DNA of 55,394 nt, from NCBI RefSeq assembly GCF_014145675.1, contig NZ_JACGZW010000028.1, forward strand, positions 1 to 55,394. Direction: 5' to 3'. The DNA is from Amycolatopsis dendrobii (GTDB taxonomy: Bacteria; Actinomycetota; Actinomycetes; Mycobacteriales; Pseudonocardiaceae). A model generated the notes under the pieces. The model saw nothing but the letters and a program-made list of their open reading frames with translations. It had not been told where the DNA came from and did no database searches. How positions within the stretch are numbered: the stretch's first letter is position 1; every line of letters starts with the position of its first letter. The position numbers and the translations under genes are program-made. Of the stretch, positions 18,191-26,831 are shown in pieces.

Positions 18191-19048
18191 GTGCGGCTCG
18201 CGGGAGCACTCCTGGTGACGCTGGCGGCCGGTGCCGCCGGAGCCGGATATTGGGTGCTCGGCGGGGTTGTGCTCGCCGCGCTGGCCGCGATCGGAGGCTC
18301 CCGGCTGCCCGCGCTCGGCGACGATCCGGCTGCCCGGATCGCCGGCGGATTATCCCGGCTGGCGCAGATCGTCGTGCTCGCGCAGGCCTTCGGCGCGTAC
18401 GTGTTCCCGGTGCAGCCCGGATACGCCGCCGCCGCGCTGGTGGTGTTCGTCGCCGCGGCGGACTTCGCTGGGCTCCGGTTGCCGGATCTGCTGGTCAAGT
18501 GGCTGCTGGGCGTGCTGCTGGCCGCCGCGGCGGTGCTGGTGGCGATGTGTCTCGCAGTCGCTCCGGTGCCGCAAACGGGCGGAATCGGGACTCCGGACGC
18601 GGCCGGGATCGTCGTCGCGGCGTTGTTCCTGCTGCCGTTCCTGATTCCGGAACCGGGGGAGCGGAGCACCGGACGTGCGATCGTTCTGAGCCTCGCCGCG
18701 GTCGCGGTCACCGCGGTGACGCTGCTGCAGCTGGGTCCGGTCCGGCTCGGATTGTCCGGGACCGCGATGCGGGACCTGCTGTCCGCCGCGGACGCCGGAC
18801 AGCTCCAGCCGTTGCTGACGGTGATCGCAGTGCTGGCGACTCTTCCCTCGGCATTCACGACTTTCGTCGGTGCGCGACAGCGGTTTGCGTCGTCCGGCGG
18901 GGCTCCGGTCGCGGCGGCCGCGGTGCTGGCAGCGGCCGCCGCGGCGTTCGTTCCGCTGTCGGCGGCGCTGCTCGTGGCCGGGCTCGCCGCGGTCGCGGAA
19001 CTGCTGCTGCGGGTGCGGATCCGCCGCTACCGTGGCGTCCATGACTGA
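18191..19048 (+). CDS. Uncharacterised multi-pass membrane protein
   Basis: A 285-residue, strongly hydrophobic protein with about eight to nine predicted membrane helices and no recognised motif. The sequence resembles the helical core of a small transporter but carries no family signature. Start is GTG at 18191 after a purine-rich stretch. It overlaps the DUF402 gene by eight bases, so the two are likely co-expressed. Charged residues at the C terminus (RVRIRRYRGVHD) are probably cytoplasmic. No substrate or partner is indicated. Confidence 0.72.
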   Translation: MRLAGALLVTLAAGAAGAGYWVLGGVVLAALAAIGGSRLPALGDDPAARIAGGLSRLAQIVVLAQAFGAYVFPVQPGYAAAALVVFVAAADFAGLRLPDLLVKWLLGVLLAAAAVLVAMCLAVAPVPQTGGIGTPDAAGIVVAALFLLPFLIPEPGERSTGRAIVLSLAAVAVTAVTLLQLGPVRLGLSGTAMRDLLSAADAGQLQPLLTVIAVLATLPSAFTTFVGARQRFASSGGAPVAAAAVLAAAAAAFVPLSAALLVAGLAAVAELLLRVRIRRYRGVHD

Positions 19049-19667
19049 GCACCGCTGGGCGCCGGGACAGACAGTCGTCGAACGTTTCGTCCGCCCGGAC
19101 GGCAGCATCGGCCAGCATCATCCGCTGCGCGTGCTCTCCGACGACGGCGAGACGCTGCTCGGCTGGCTCCCGCTCGGCACGCCGATCGTCGGCAGCAGGC
19201 TCGCGGACGGCCGGTCGCTGCGGGAAGCGCCGCTGGAACAACGGTTTCGCGAGCCGCGCGTCCGCGTGCCGGACATCTGGCACGGCACCTCGACGCTGCG
19301 GCTGATCCCCGACCGGGCCTGGTCGTCGGTGTGGTGGTTTTTCGAGGCGGACGGCCGGTTCCGCGACTGGTACGTGAACCTCGAGGTCCCGCGCGGCCGC
19401 ACCGAAACCGGGCCGGACCGGATCGACGGCATCCTCGACCTGGTCGTGACGCCGGGCGCGGGCTGGCAGTGGAAGGACGAGGACGAAGCGGAGGCAGCCG
19501 TCGAGGCCGGGCGGCTTACCGCCGCCGAACTCGACAAGCTGCGCGCGGAAGGCGAACGGATGGGCGCGCTGGCCGAGCGGGGCGCGTATCCGTTCGACGG
19601 CACGCACACCGATTTCCGCCCGGACCCGGGCTGGCCCGCCCCCGCGCTGCCCGCCGGGCTGTGCTGA
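19041..19667 (+). CDS. DUF402 domain protein
   Basis: A 208-residue soluble protein of the DUF402 type. The characteristic pattern is visible: WSSVWWFFEADGRFRDWYVN, followed by RIDGILDLVVTPGAGWQWKDEDE and a C-terminal helix of AAELDKLRAEGER. DUF402 proteins form a beta-barrel; related ones in Streptomyces and Staphylococcus act as nucleoside-phosphate phosphatases or RNA-associated proteins. The function of this one is not known. The ATG at 19041 lies inside the last codons of the membrane-protein gene. It ends one base before the convergent small membrane protein gene. Confidence 0.82.
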   Translation: MTEHRWAPGQTVVERFVRPDGSIGQHHPLRVLSDDGETLLGWLPLGTPIVGSRLADGRSLREAPLEQRFREPRVRVPDIWHGTSTLRLIPDRAWSSVWWFFEADGRFRDWYVNLEVPRGRTETGPDRIDGILDLVVTPGAGWQWKDEDEAEAAVEAGRLTAAELDKLRAEGERMGALAERGAYPFDGTHTDFRPDPGWPAPALPAGLC

Positions 19668-19668
19668 C

Positions 19669-19971
19669 CTACTGGGCCAGCAGGACCAGTGCGATGAACA
19701 GCACGATGTTGACGACGAGCAGGATCACCACGGATTTGGTCGGCAGGTTCTTCGTGATCACCTTGCCGTGCAGGTTCTTCCACCAGTAGATGCCGAATCC
19801 GGCGACGACCAGGCCGAGGAAGAAGCCGAACCCGCTCGAAAGCAGGCCCCAGCCGACCATCCCGAGCAGTCCCGCGCCGAAGGTCAGCAGGGCAGCGGTG
19901 CCGAAGGTCTTGACGTCCGGCCCGGCCCCGGGCCCGGCTTGGCGTGCTGGTTGAGTGCTCACGGCGTCCAT
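19669..19971 (-). CDS. Small membrane protein
   Basis: A protein of about 100 residues. The N-terminal 20 residues are Pro/Gly-rich and unstructured, and two or three hydrophobic helices follow (TFGTAALLTFGAGLLGMVGW, GFFLGLVVAGFGIYWW, VVILLVVNIVLFIALVLL). The family was not recognised. An in-frame GTG at 19962 is an alternative start. It is convergent with DUF402 (one-base gap), and its start lies about 95 bases from ilvE on the other strand. Confidence 0.65.
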   Translation of the reverse strand: MDAVSTQPARQAGPGAGPDVKTFGTAALLTFGAGLLGMVGWGLLSSGFGFFLGLVVAGFGIYWWKNLHGKVITKNLPTKSVVILLVVNIVLFIALVLLAQ

Positions 19972-20025
19972 CGTAGTGGGGTGACGCTGCGAGCGGGGGC
20001 CGGTGCAGCGAGTAAAACCACAGGA

Positions 20026-20061
20026 CTTCCGACTAACGTGCTTCCGACCAAGCGTTATTGT
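20026..20061 (+). promoter_or_regulatory. Direct repeat and -10-like element before ilvE
   Basis: CTTCCGAC occurs at 20026-20033 and again at 20041-20048, a 15-base period, just ahead of TATTGT (20056-20061). The ilvE ATG begins six bases later, so the mRNA may start at or near the ATG (leaderless). The repeat could be a regulator or activator site. Promoter assignment is inference. Confidence 0.35.
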
Positions 20062-20067
20062 CTAAGC

Positions 20068-21171
<1,104 letters not shown>

Positions 21172-21181
21172 AGCCGGCTGT

Positions 21182-21232
21182 CCGGGAAGGGCTCCTTGCG
21201 GGAATCTGATTCCCGCAAGGAGCCCTTCCCGG
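21182..21232. repeat. GGGAATC-core palindrome, copy 2 (convergent gap)
   Basis: Perfect 25-base arms (21182-21206 and 21208-21232) around one T, with GGGAATC-T-GATTCCC at the centre. It lies between the convergent ilvE and cobT genes. It differs from copy 1 in the outer stem, with paired changes that keep the helix. Confidence 0.85.
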
Positions 21233-21235
21233 CTT

Positions 21236-22306
21236 TCAGGACGTGAGCGGGCCGGAGACGCCGGATTGCTCGTGGGTGGTCATCTCGGCGAGCACGCGGC
21301 TGGCCATCATCAGCAGCGGCAACGCGGTGACCGCGCCGGTGCCTTCGCCGAGCCGGACGTCGAGGTCGAGCAGCGCGCCCAGGTCCAGTTGCTCCAACGC
21401 GAGCGCGTGCGCGGGTTCGCCGGTCAGCTGCCCGGACATCCACCAGCGGCGCGCGCCGGGCGCGAGTTCTTCGGCGACGAGCGCGGCGGAGCAGACCACG
21501 AGCCCGTCGAGCACCACCGGCGTGCGGCGGACCGCTGCCTGCGCGAGAAAGCCTGTCATCGCGGCGATATCGGCCCCCGAGGACGTCCGCAGCAGCGCGA
21601 GCGGGTCGGCCAGCACCGCGCGAGCCCGGCGCAGCGCGTCGCGGACCGCGGCGGCCTTGCGCATCCAGGTGTTGTCGTCGATGCCCGAACCCCGGCCGAC
21701 CACGGCGACCGGTTCGCTGCCGGTCAGCGCCGCGACCAGCACCGACGCCGGGGTGCTGTTGCCGATTCCCAGGTCTCCCGCGATCAGCAGGTCCGCGCCG
21801 CCGTCGACCTCCGCGTCGGCGATCTTGCGGCCGGCGTTCACCGCGGCGCGCACCTCGGCGTCGGTGAGCGCGTCCTCGACGTCGATCGAACCGGAACCGC
21901 GGCGCACCTTGAACTCGCCGATCGACCGCATCGCGGATTCCTCGGTGTCCACGGCCATGTCGACCACGCGCACGCCCGCGCCCGCCGCCGCGGCGAGCAC
22001 GTTGATCGCCGCGCCGCCGGTCAGCATGGTGCCGACGAGCTGCGACGTGACCTCCCGCGGATACGCCGAGACGCCCTTCTTCGCGATGCCGTGATCGCCG
22101 GCGAACACGACGACGCGCGGACGGGTGAACGGCCGCGGCGGGGCCTGGCCCTGGCACGAAGCGATCCAGACGCCCAGCTCTTCCAGCCTGCCGAGCGAGC
22201 CTGCCGGTTTGACGAGCTTGTCGTGCAGCGCGATCGCGCCCGACCGGGCCTGGTCGCTCGGCGGTTCGATCTCGCCGAACTCGATGCCCGTTTCGCCGGT
22301 GTCCAC
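21236..22306 (-). CDS. cobT: Nicotinate-nucleotide:dimethylbenzimidazole phosphoribosyltransferase
   Basis: A 356-residue CobT that makes alpha-ribazole phosphate for the lower ligand of cobalamin. Recognised elements are KPAGSLGRLEELGVWIASCQ, VVVFAGDHGIAKKGVSAYP, LIAGDLGIGNSTPAS and the active-site Glu loop LGEGTGAVTALPLL. GTG 22306 has AAAGGAA nine bases upstream. The mycobacterial neighbour cobS is not next to it here; the IspD-like gene is divergent instead, 80 bases away. No cobalamin riboswitch box was found in that gap. Confidence 0.95.
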   Translation of the reverse strand: MDTGETGIEFGEIEPPSDQARSGAIALHDKLVKPAGSLGRLEELGVWIASCQGQAPPRPFTRPRVVVFAGDHGIAKKGVSAYPREVTSQLVGTMLTGGAAINVLAAAAGAGVRVVDMAVDTEESAMRSIGEFKVRRGSGSIDVEDALTDAEVRAAVNAGRKIADAEVDGGADLLIAGDLGIGNSTPASVLVAALTGSEPVAVVGRGSGIDDNTWMRKAAAVRDALRRARAVLADPLALLRTSSGADIAAMTGFLAQAAVRRTPVVLDGLVVCSAALVAEELAPGARRWWMSGQLTGEPAHALALEQLDLGALLDLDVRLGEGTGAVTALPLLMMASRVLAEMTTHEQSGVSGPLTS

Positions 22307-22385
22307 AGCCAGGTTTCCTTTCGCCGCTGGGCGTCCCGGCGCCCAACCTACCGCCGCGAGGGCAGGGCCCTTAGGGTCGGTCGGC

Positions 22386-23078
22386 GTGCGGGAATCGACG
22401 GCGGCCGGGGTCGTGCTGGCAAGTGGTGCGGGGACTCGGGTCGGGGCCGCGCTGAACAAGGTTTACCTGCCGGTCGCGGGCAGGCGGGTGGTGGCGTGGT
22501 CGCTGGATGCGTTCGCCGCGGCGGCCGGGATCGGCGTGCTGGTGCTGGTGATCCGGCCCGAGGACGCGTCGCTGGTCGAAGAAGTGCTGGCCGAGCTGTC
22601 GGTCCCGGTGGAGATCGTGCCCGGCGGCCCGACGCGGCAGGCCTCCGAGCTGAACGCGCTGCGTCATCTCGCGTCGCGGATCGCCGACGGGACAGTGGAT
22701 TCCGTGCTGCTGCACGACGGGGCCCGCCCGCTGGTGACGCCGGAGCTGATCTCCGCGGTGCTGGAGCGGACCCGGGAAGACGGGGGAGCGGTGCCGGGCC
22801 TGGCCGCGGACGACGTGGTTTCGATGGCCGGACCGGACAAGGTGGCGGGCCCGCTGCCGGGCGCGATCCGGGTGCAGACTCCGCAGGGCTTCCGGGCGCG
22901 GCCGCTGCTGGCGGCCTACGAACAGGCTGCCGCGGAAGGGTTTCTGGGCACCGACACGGCTTCGTGCATGGAGCGGTTCTCCGCGCTGCCGGTGCGGTGG
23001 GTGCCCGGCAGCGCGGAGAACGTGAAGATCACCTATCCGCACGACCTCGCGGTGGCGGAGCGGTTCCTGCTGCGGTGA
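22386..23078 (+). CDS. IspD-like 2-C-methyl-D-erythritol 4-phosphate cytidylyltransferase
   Basis: A 230-residue nucleotidyltransferase. The N-terminal loop is VLASGAGTRVG with NKVYLPVAG, where typical IspD has PKQ or PKAF; HDGARPLVTPELI and RVQTPQGF are IspD-like, and VKITYPHDLAVAE fits the C-terminal catalytic lysine region. IspD makes CDP-methylerythritol in the MEP isoprenoid pathway. The usual actinobacterial ispD sits with ispF and carD, so this copy beside cobT may be a paralogue with a related substrate. The gene starts with GTG 22386 and abuts the convergent aldo/keto reductase gene, with no base between the stops. Confidence 0.75.
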   Translation: MRESTAAGVVLASGAGTRVGAALNKVYLPVAGRRVVAWSLDAFAAAAGIGVLVLVIRPEDASLVEEVLAELSVPVEIVPGGPTRQASELNALRHLASRIADGTVDSVLLHDGARPLVTPELISAVLERTREDGGAVPGLAADDVVSMAGPDKVAGPLPGAIRVQTPQGFRARPLLAAYEQAAAEGFLGTDTASCMERFSALPVRWVPGSAENVKITYPHDLAVAERFLLR

Positions 23079-24068
23079 TCAGGGGGAAACGGTGAGCGCC
23101 GGGTCGGTGACCACGACGTCGCCGAGCGCCTCGTCGATCGCGGTGAGCAGCTCCGGCTCCAGCTTGACGCCCGCCGCCTTGACGTTGTCGTGCACCTGCT
23201 CCGGCCGCGAGGCCCCGATGATCGCCGACGCGACGTTCGGGTTCTGCAGCACCCACGCGACGGCGAGCTGCGCCATCGACAGCCCGGCGTCGGCCGCCAG
23301 CGGCTCCAGCTTCGCGACCGCGGTGAGGGTCTTCTCGTCGAGGAAGCGCTTGACCATGTTCGCGCCGCCGTTCTCGTCGGTCGCGCGCGAACCGGCGGGC
23401 AGCGGCTGGCCCACCTTGTACTTGCCGGTCAGCACGCCTTGGGCCACCGGCGACCAGACGATCTGGCTCAGTCCCTCGCGCTCGGAAGCGGGCACGACCT
23501 GCGATTCGATGACCCGCCACAGCATCGAGTACTGCGGCTGGTTCGACACGAACGGGATCTTCAGCTCGCGGGCGAGCGCCGCGCCGCGGGAGATCTGCTC
23601 GGCATTCCACTCCGAGACGCCGATGTAGAGCGCCTTGCCCTGGCGGACCAGGTCGGCGAACGCCTGCATCGTCTCTTCCAGCGGCACCGTGCGGTCGAAC
23701 CGGTGCGCCTGGTAGAGGTCGACGTAGTCGGTGCCGAGCCGCTTGAGCGACGCGTTGGCCGACTCCATGATGTGCTTGCGCGAGAGGCCCTTGTCGTTCG
23801 GGCCCTTCGGACCGGTCGGCCAGAAGACCTTGGTGAAGATCTCCAGGCTCTCCCGGCGCTGCCCCTTGAGCCCGCGCCCGAGCACCGACTCCGCCGCGGT
23901 GTTGGCGTAGACGTCAGCCGTGTCGAAGGTCGTGATGCCCGCGTCGAGCGCGGCCTTGATGCAGGCCTGCGCCTGGTCCTCCTCGACCTGGGACCCGTGG
24001 GTCAGCCAGTTGCCGTAGGAGATCTCACTGATGTTGAGGCCGCTGCGGCCGAGACGTCGAAACTCCAT
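23079..24068 (-). CDS. Aldo/keto reductase
   Basis: A 329-residue NADPH-dependent oxidoreductase of the potassium-channel-beta-like (AKR6) type. The typical sequences are the N-terminal MEFRRLGRSGLNISEI, the active-site Asp-Tyr-Lys-His set (TFDTADVYANTAAES, TKVFWP, and VDLYQAHRFD), and the NADP site YSMLWRVIESQVVPASEREG and SAIIGASRPEQVHDN. The preferred substrate is not predictable. The 3' end abuts the IspD-like stop exactly, so the two genes converge without a gap. DUF3043 lies 55 bases upstream on the same strand. Confidence 0.92.
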   Translation of the reverse strand: MEFRRLGRSGLNISEISYGNWLTHGSQVEEDQAQACIKAALDAGITTFDTADVYANTAAESVLGRGLKGQRRESLEIFTKVFWPTGPKGPNDKGLSRKHIMESANASLKRLGTDYVDLYQAHRFDRTVPLEETMQAFADLVRQGKALYIGVSEWNAEQISRGAALARELKIPFVSNQPQYSMLWRVIESQVVPASEREGLSQIVWSPVAQGVLTGKYKVGQPLPAGSRATDENGGANMVKRFLDEKTLTAVAKLEPLAADAGLSMAQLAVAWVLQNPNVASAIIGASRPEQVHDNVKAAGVKLEPELLTAIDEALGDVVVTDPALTVSP

Positions 24069-24122
24069 GCCGACAGCGTAAACGTTTCGTTCGCGAGGCT
24101 AACGACCTGTGTGCCGCACGGC

Positions 24123-24782
24123 TCAGTTCGGGATCGGGTCCCCGGCCTTCAGCCGCGGCTTCGGGACCCGCAGCTTGCGGATCTGGCTCGCCCGGACGAA
24201 TGCGTACCAGCCGACGCCTCGGGTGGCCGTCGCCGGTTCCTTCGGGAAGCGCTCGCGGACCAGCTTCGAGATCTTGCGGCCGTTCACGAAGCCCTCGATG
24301 GCCATGACCAGCAGCATCGCCATGCAGACCAGGGTGATGTACTGCTGCACCGCCGGCGCGGGCACCAGCAGTGCGAGGAACACCAGGATCGCCAGCGGCA
24401 TGAACAGGCCGAGGATGTTGCGCCGGGAGTCGACCAGGTCGCGCACGTACGCCTTGACCGGGCCCTTGTCGCGCGGCGGCAGGTACTTGTCGTCGCCGGA
24501 CATCATCCGCTCGCGGCGCTGCCGGGCGGCTTCCTTGCGCTCTTCCTTGGTGACCGGGTTGGCCTTGCGCAGTTCCTTGTTGCGCTTCATCGCCTCGCGC
24601 ATCGAGGTGGGCGGCGGCGCGACCGGCCCGCGCTTGCGTCCCTCGGCCTCGCGCCGCTTCGGCGTCGCCTTGCCCTTTCCCGGCGTGTACGACTTGTTCG
24701 CGGCCGGGGAATCGGCGACGGCGGTCTCGGCCGCGGACTCTTCGGCGGCGGGGTCAGTGGTGCTTCGGCGCAGGAACCTCAC
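24123..24782 (-). CDS. DUF3043 membrane protein
   Basis: A 219-residue protein with a long basic, unstructured N-terminal half (lysine/arginine-rich, EERKEAARQRRERMMSGDDK) and two membrane helices (NILGLFMPLAILVFLALLV and YITLVCMAMLLVMAIEGF). The DUF3043 pattern KAYVRDLVDSRRNILG and the C-terminal GWYAFVRASQIRKLRVPKPR are clear. Function unknown. In mycobacteria a homologue is recalled beside the HesB-like gene, as here: it is divergent from the Fe-S carrier gene. Confidence 0.88.
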   Translation of the reverse strand: MRFLRRSTTDPAAEESAAETAVADSPAANKSYTPGKGKATPKRREAEGRKRGPVAPPPTSMREAMKRNKELRKANPVTKEERKEAARQRRERMMSGDDKYLPPRDKGPVKAYVRDLVDSRRNILGLFMPLAILVFLALLVPAPAVQQYITLVCMAMLLVMAIEGFVNGRKISKLVRERFPKEPATATRGVGWYAFVRASQIRKLRVPKPRLKAGDPIPN

Positions 24783-24926
24783 CTCACCAGGGTATTGCAG
24801 GCGTCACGGCTTTGTTCACCAGGTCGTTCCATATGCGACGATGGAGGGGAACAGATCGGGCGAGTCCCGTGTTGTGCCTAGGACACGAGATGTACCCGCA
24901 GCGAGTTCGACCAAAGAGGGAGTGCC

Positions 24927-25304
24927 ATGACGACCGCTGAGCAGACCGGTGCGGCTGCGGCCGAGACCGCCGAGGAGACCCACGGCGTGACGTTGACCGA
25001 CGCCGCGGCCGCCAAGGCGAAGGCGCTGCTCGAACAGGAGGGCCGCGACGACATGCACCTGCGCATCGCCGTGCAGCCCGGCGGCTGTGCGGGCCTGCGC
25101 TACCAGCTGTTCTTCGACGAGCGCACGCTCGACGGCGACCTGTTCCGCGACTTCGACGGCCTCCAGGTCGCCGTGGACCGGATGAGCGCGCCTTACGTGT
25201 CCGAGGCCGTGATCGACTTCGTCGACACCATCGAGAAGCAGGGCTTCACGATCGACAACCCGAACGCCACGGGTTCCTGCGCCTGCGGCGACAGCTTCCA
25301 CTGA
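24927..25304 (+). CDS. erpA: A-type iron-sulfur carrier (ErpA/HesB-like)
   Basis: A 125-residue protein of the IscA/ErpA/HesB family that carries and hands over Fe-S clusters. The three ligand cysteines are in GGCAGLRYQ and CACGDSF. The N-terminal 20 residues are Ala/Glu-rich and unstructured; the core LTDAAAAKAKALLEQEG is typical. The ATG at 24927 follows AGAGGGAG. It could supply clusters to lipoyl synthase and to the Rieske protein QcrA encoded nearby, though this is inference. A strong terminator follows. Confidence 0.93.
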   Translation: MTTAEQTGAAAAETAEETHGVTLTDAAAAKAKALLEQEGRDDMHLRIAVQPGGCAGLRYQLFFDERTLDGDLFRDFDGLQVAVDRMSAPYVSEAVIDFVDTIEKQGFTIDNPNATGSCACGDSFH

Positions 25305-25315
25305 GCCCAGAGCCG

Positions 25316-25355
25316 GAAAACGGGCCCCGACGCGTGTGCGCCGGGGCCCGTTTTC
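25316..25355 (+). terminator. Rho-independent terminator after erpA
   Basis: GAAAACGGGCCCCG at 25316-25329 pairs perfectly with 25342-25355, ending in TTTTC. It follows the erpA stop by 11 bases and precedes the minus-strand small ORF. Confidence 0.9.
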
Positions 25356-25403
25356 GTCTTTCCGGCGCGGACGCCGTTCAACTGCTGCCGAGCGTTCGAG
25401 GGC

Positions 25404-25598
25404 TCAGACGTACGCGTCGAGATCGGCGACCTGCGCGTGGCAGGCGTCGTCGACCGTCCACGGCCGGGCGGCCCTCGGCCGGGGCAGTCGGGCCTGGTCA
25501 GCGGCGCGCTCAGGCTGCAGCGCGGACGGGAGATGGGCGCAGTCGGCGATCAGGTCGCCGAGGGTTTCCGGTTCGGTCGCGAGGTTCACTCCGGCCAC
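25404..25598 (-). CDS. Small uncharacterised protein (64 residues)
   Basis: A short reading frame with typical codon use for this genome (third positions nearly all G or C), starting MAGVNLATEPETLGDLIA. It has cysteines in ADCAHLP and DACHAQ but no motif or membrane segment. The function is unknown. It is convergent with erpA and divergent from the adoK-like kinase. Its coding nature rests on codon bias only, so confidence is moderate. Confidence 0.5.
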   Translation of the reverse strand: MAGVNLATEPETLGDLIADCAHLPSALQPERAADQARLPRPRAARPWTVDDACHAQVADLDAYV

Positions 25599-25744
25599 GC
25601 TATTCAGCCGGACTTGAACGGGAAACGAGTACCGGCCGGTAGTGTCGGAACGTGGCGCGGAAACTACCCGGAAGGGTCATGACCAGCGGGTAACTTGCGT
25701 CAGGGCGCGAAAACGACAGCTCATCCACCCCGTGAGGAGAACCG

Positions 25745-26734
25745 GTGGCAGACAAGCCCAGGATCGCCGTGTCCGGCAGCATCGCGACGGACCATCTGAT
25801 GCACTTCCCGGGGAGGTTCGCCGAGCAGCTCGTCGCCGAGCAGCTGCACCGGGTGTCGCTGAGCTTCCTCGCCGACGACCTCGTCGTGCGCCGCGGCGGC
25901 ATCGGCGCGAACATCGCGTTCGGCCTCGGCGTGCTCGGCGTGCAGCCGGTGCTCGTCGGAGCCGTGGGCCAGGACTGGGCGGACTACCAGTCGTGGCTGC
26001 AGCGGCACGGCGTGGACACCGCGGGCGTGCTGGTGTCCGAGGTCGCGCACACCGCGCGCTTCGTGTGCACCACCGACGAGGACATGTGCCAGATCGCGAC
26101 GTTCTACGCGGGCGCGATGGCGGAGTCCCGGAACATCGAGATGGGGCCGATCTCGGACCGGGTCGGCGGGCTTGGGCTGGTGCTGATCAGCCCGGATGAT
26201 CCTGAGGGCATGGTCCGGCATGCTCAGGAGTGCCGTCAGCGCGGGTACACGTTCGCGGTTGACCCCTCGCAGCAGCTGGCCCGGATGGACGGGGCTCAGG
26301 TGCGGTCGTTCGTCGAGGGGGCCAAGTACCTGTTCAGCAATGACTACGAGTGGGAGTTGCTGCTGCAGAAGACCGGCTGGACTGAGGCCGACGTTCTGGA
26401 GCGGGTCGGGCTGAGGATCACCACGCTGGGGGAGAAGGGCGTGGAGATCGTCGGGCGGGACGGGACCGCGCTGCAGATCGGGGCCGTGCCGGAGCGGGGG
26501 AAGGCTGATCCCACTGGGGTGGGGGACGGGTTCCGGGCCGGGTTCCTTGCCGCGATCGACGGCGGGCTCAGTTTGGAGCGGGCCGCGCAGTTGGGGTGCT
26601 TGATCGCGGTTTTGGTGCTGGAGACGGTGGGGACGCAGGAGTGGACGCTGGAGCGGGCTGAGGCGTTGACGCGGTTGAGCGAAGCGTTCGGACCTGAGGC
26701 GGCTGAGGAGATCGCGGCGGTTTTGCCTGCTTGA
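25745..26734 (+). CDS. adoK: PfkB-family adenosine kinase-like protein
   Basis: A 329-residue ribokinase/PfkB sugar kinase. The N-terminal VSGSIATDHLMHFPGRF, the GGIGANIAFGLGVLG glycine box and the C-terminal DPTGVGDGFRAGF with the catalytic Asp are clear. By synteny (asnB beside it, HesB-like and DUF3043 to the left) it corresponds to the mycobacterial Rv2202c adenosine kinase, which phosphorylates adenosine to AMP with ATP. Substrate specificity is inferred from position, not from residues. GTG 25745 was chosen; GTGAGGAGAACCGGTG places the ribosome site eight bases upstream. It ends before the palindrome copy 3. Confidence 0.85.
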   Translation: MADKPRIAVSGSIATDHLMHFPGRFAEQLVAEQLHRVSLSFLADDLVVRRGGIGANIAFGLGVLGVQPVLVGAVGQDWADYQSWLQRHGVDTAGVLVSEVAHTARFVCTTDEDMCQIATFYAGAMAESRNIEMGPISDRVGGLGLVLISPDDPEGMVRHAQECRQRGYTFAVDPSQQLARMDGAQVRSFVEGAKYLFSNDYEWELLLQKTGWTEADVLERVGLRITTLGEKGVEIVGRDGTALQIGAVPERGKADPTGVGDGFRAGFLAAIDGGLSLERAAQLGCLIAVLVLETVGTQEWTLERAEALTRLSEAFGPEAAEEIAAVLPA

Positions 26735-26774
26735 GGGGTCTCGGGCGGCTCGTGCGCCGGTGCCGGGTTCAGAG

Positions 26775-26825
26775 CCGTGAGGGGGACTCCCAGGGAATCT
26801 GATTCCCTGGGAGTCCCCCTCACGG
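26775..26825. repeat. GGGAATC-core palindrome, copy 3 (convergent gap)
   Basis: Perfect 25-base arms (26775-26799 and 26801-26825) with GGGAATC-T-GATTCCC in the middle. It lies between the adoK-like and asnB genes, which converge. The intermediate stem is CAG rather than TTGC, again matched on the other arm. Confidence 0.85.
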
Positions 26826-26831
26826 ACTTCT

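Noticed and set aside
22307..22385. Cobalamin riboswitch before cobT
   Set aside because: The gap is only 79 bases and shows no B12 box.
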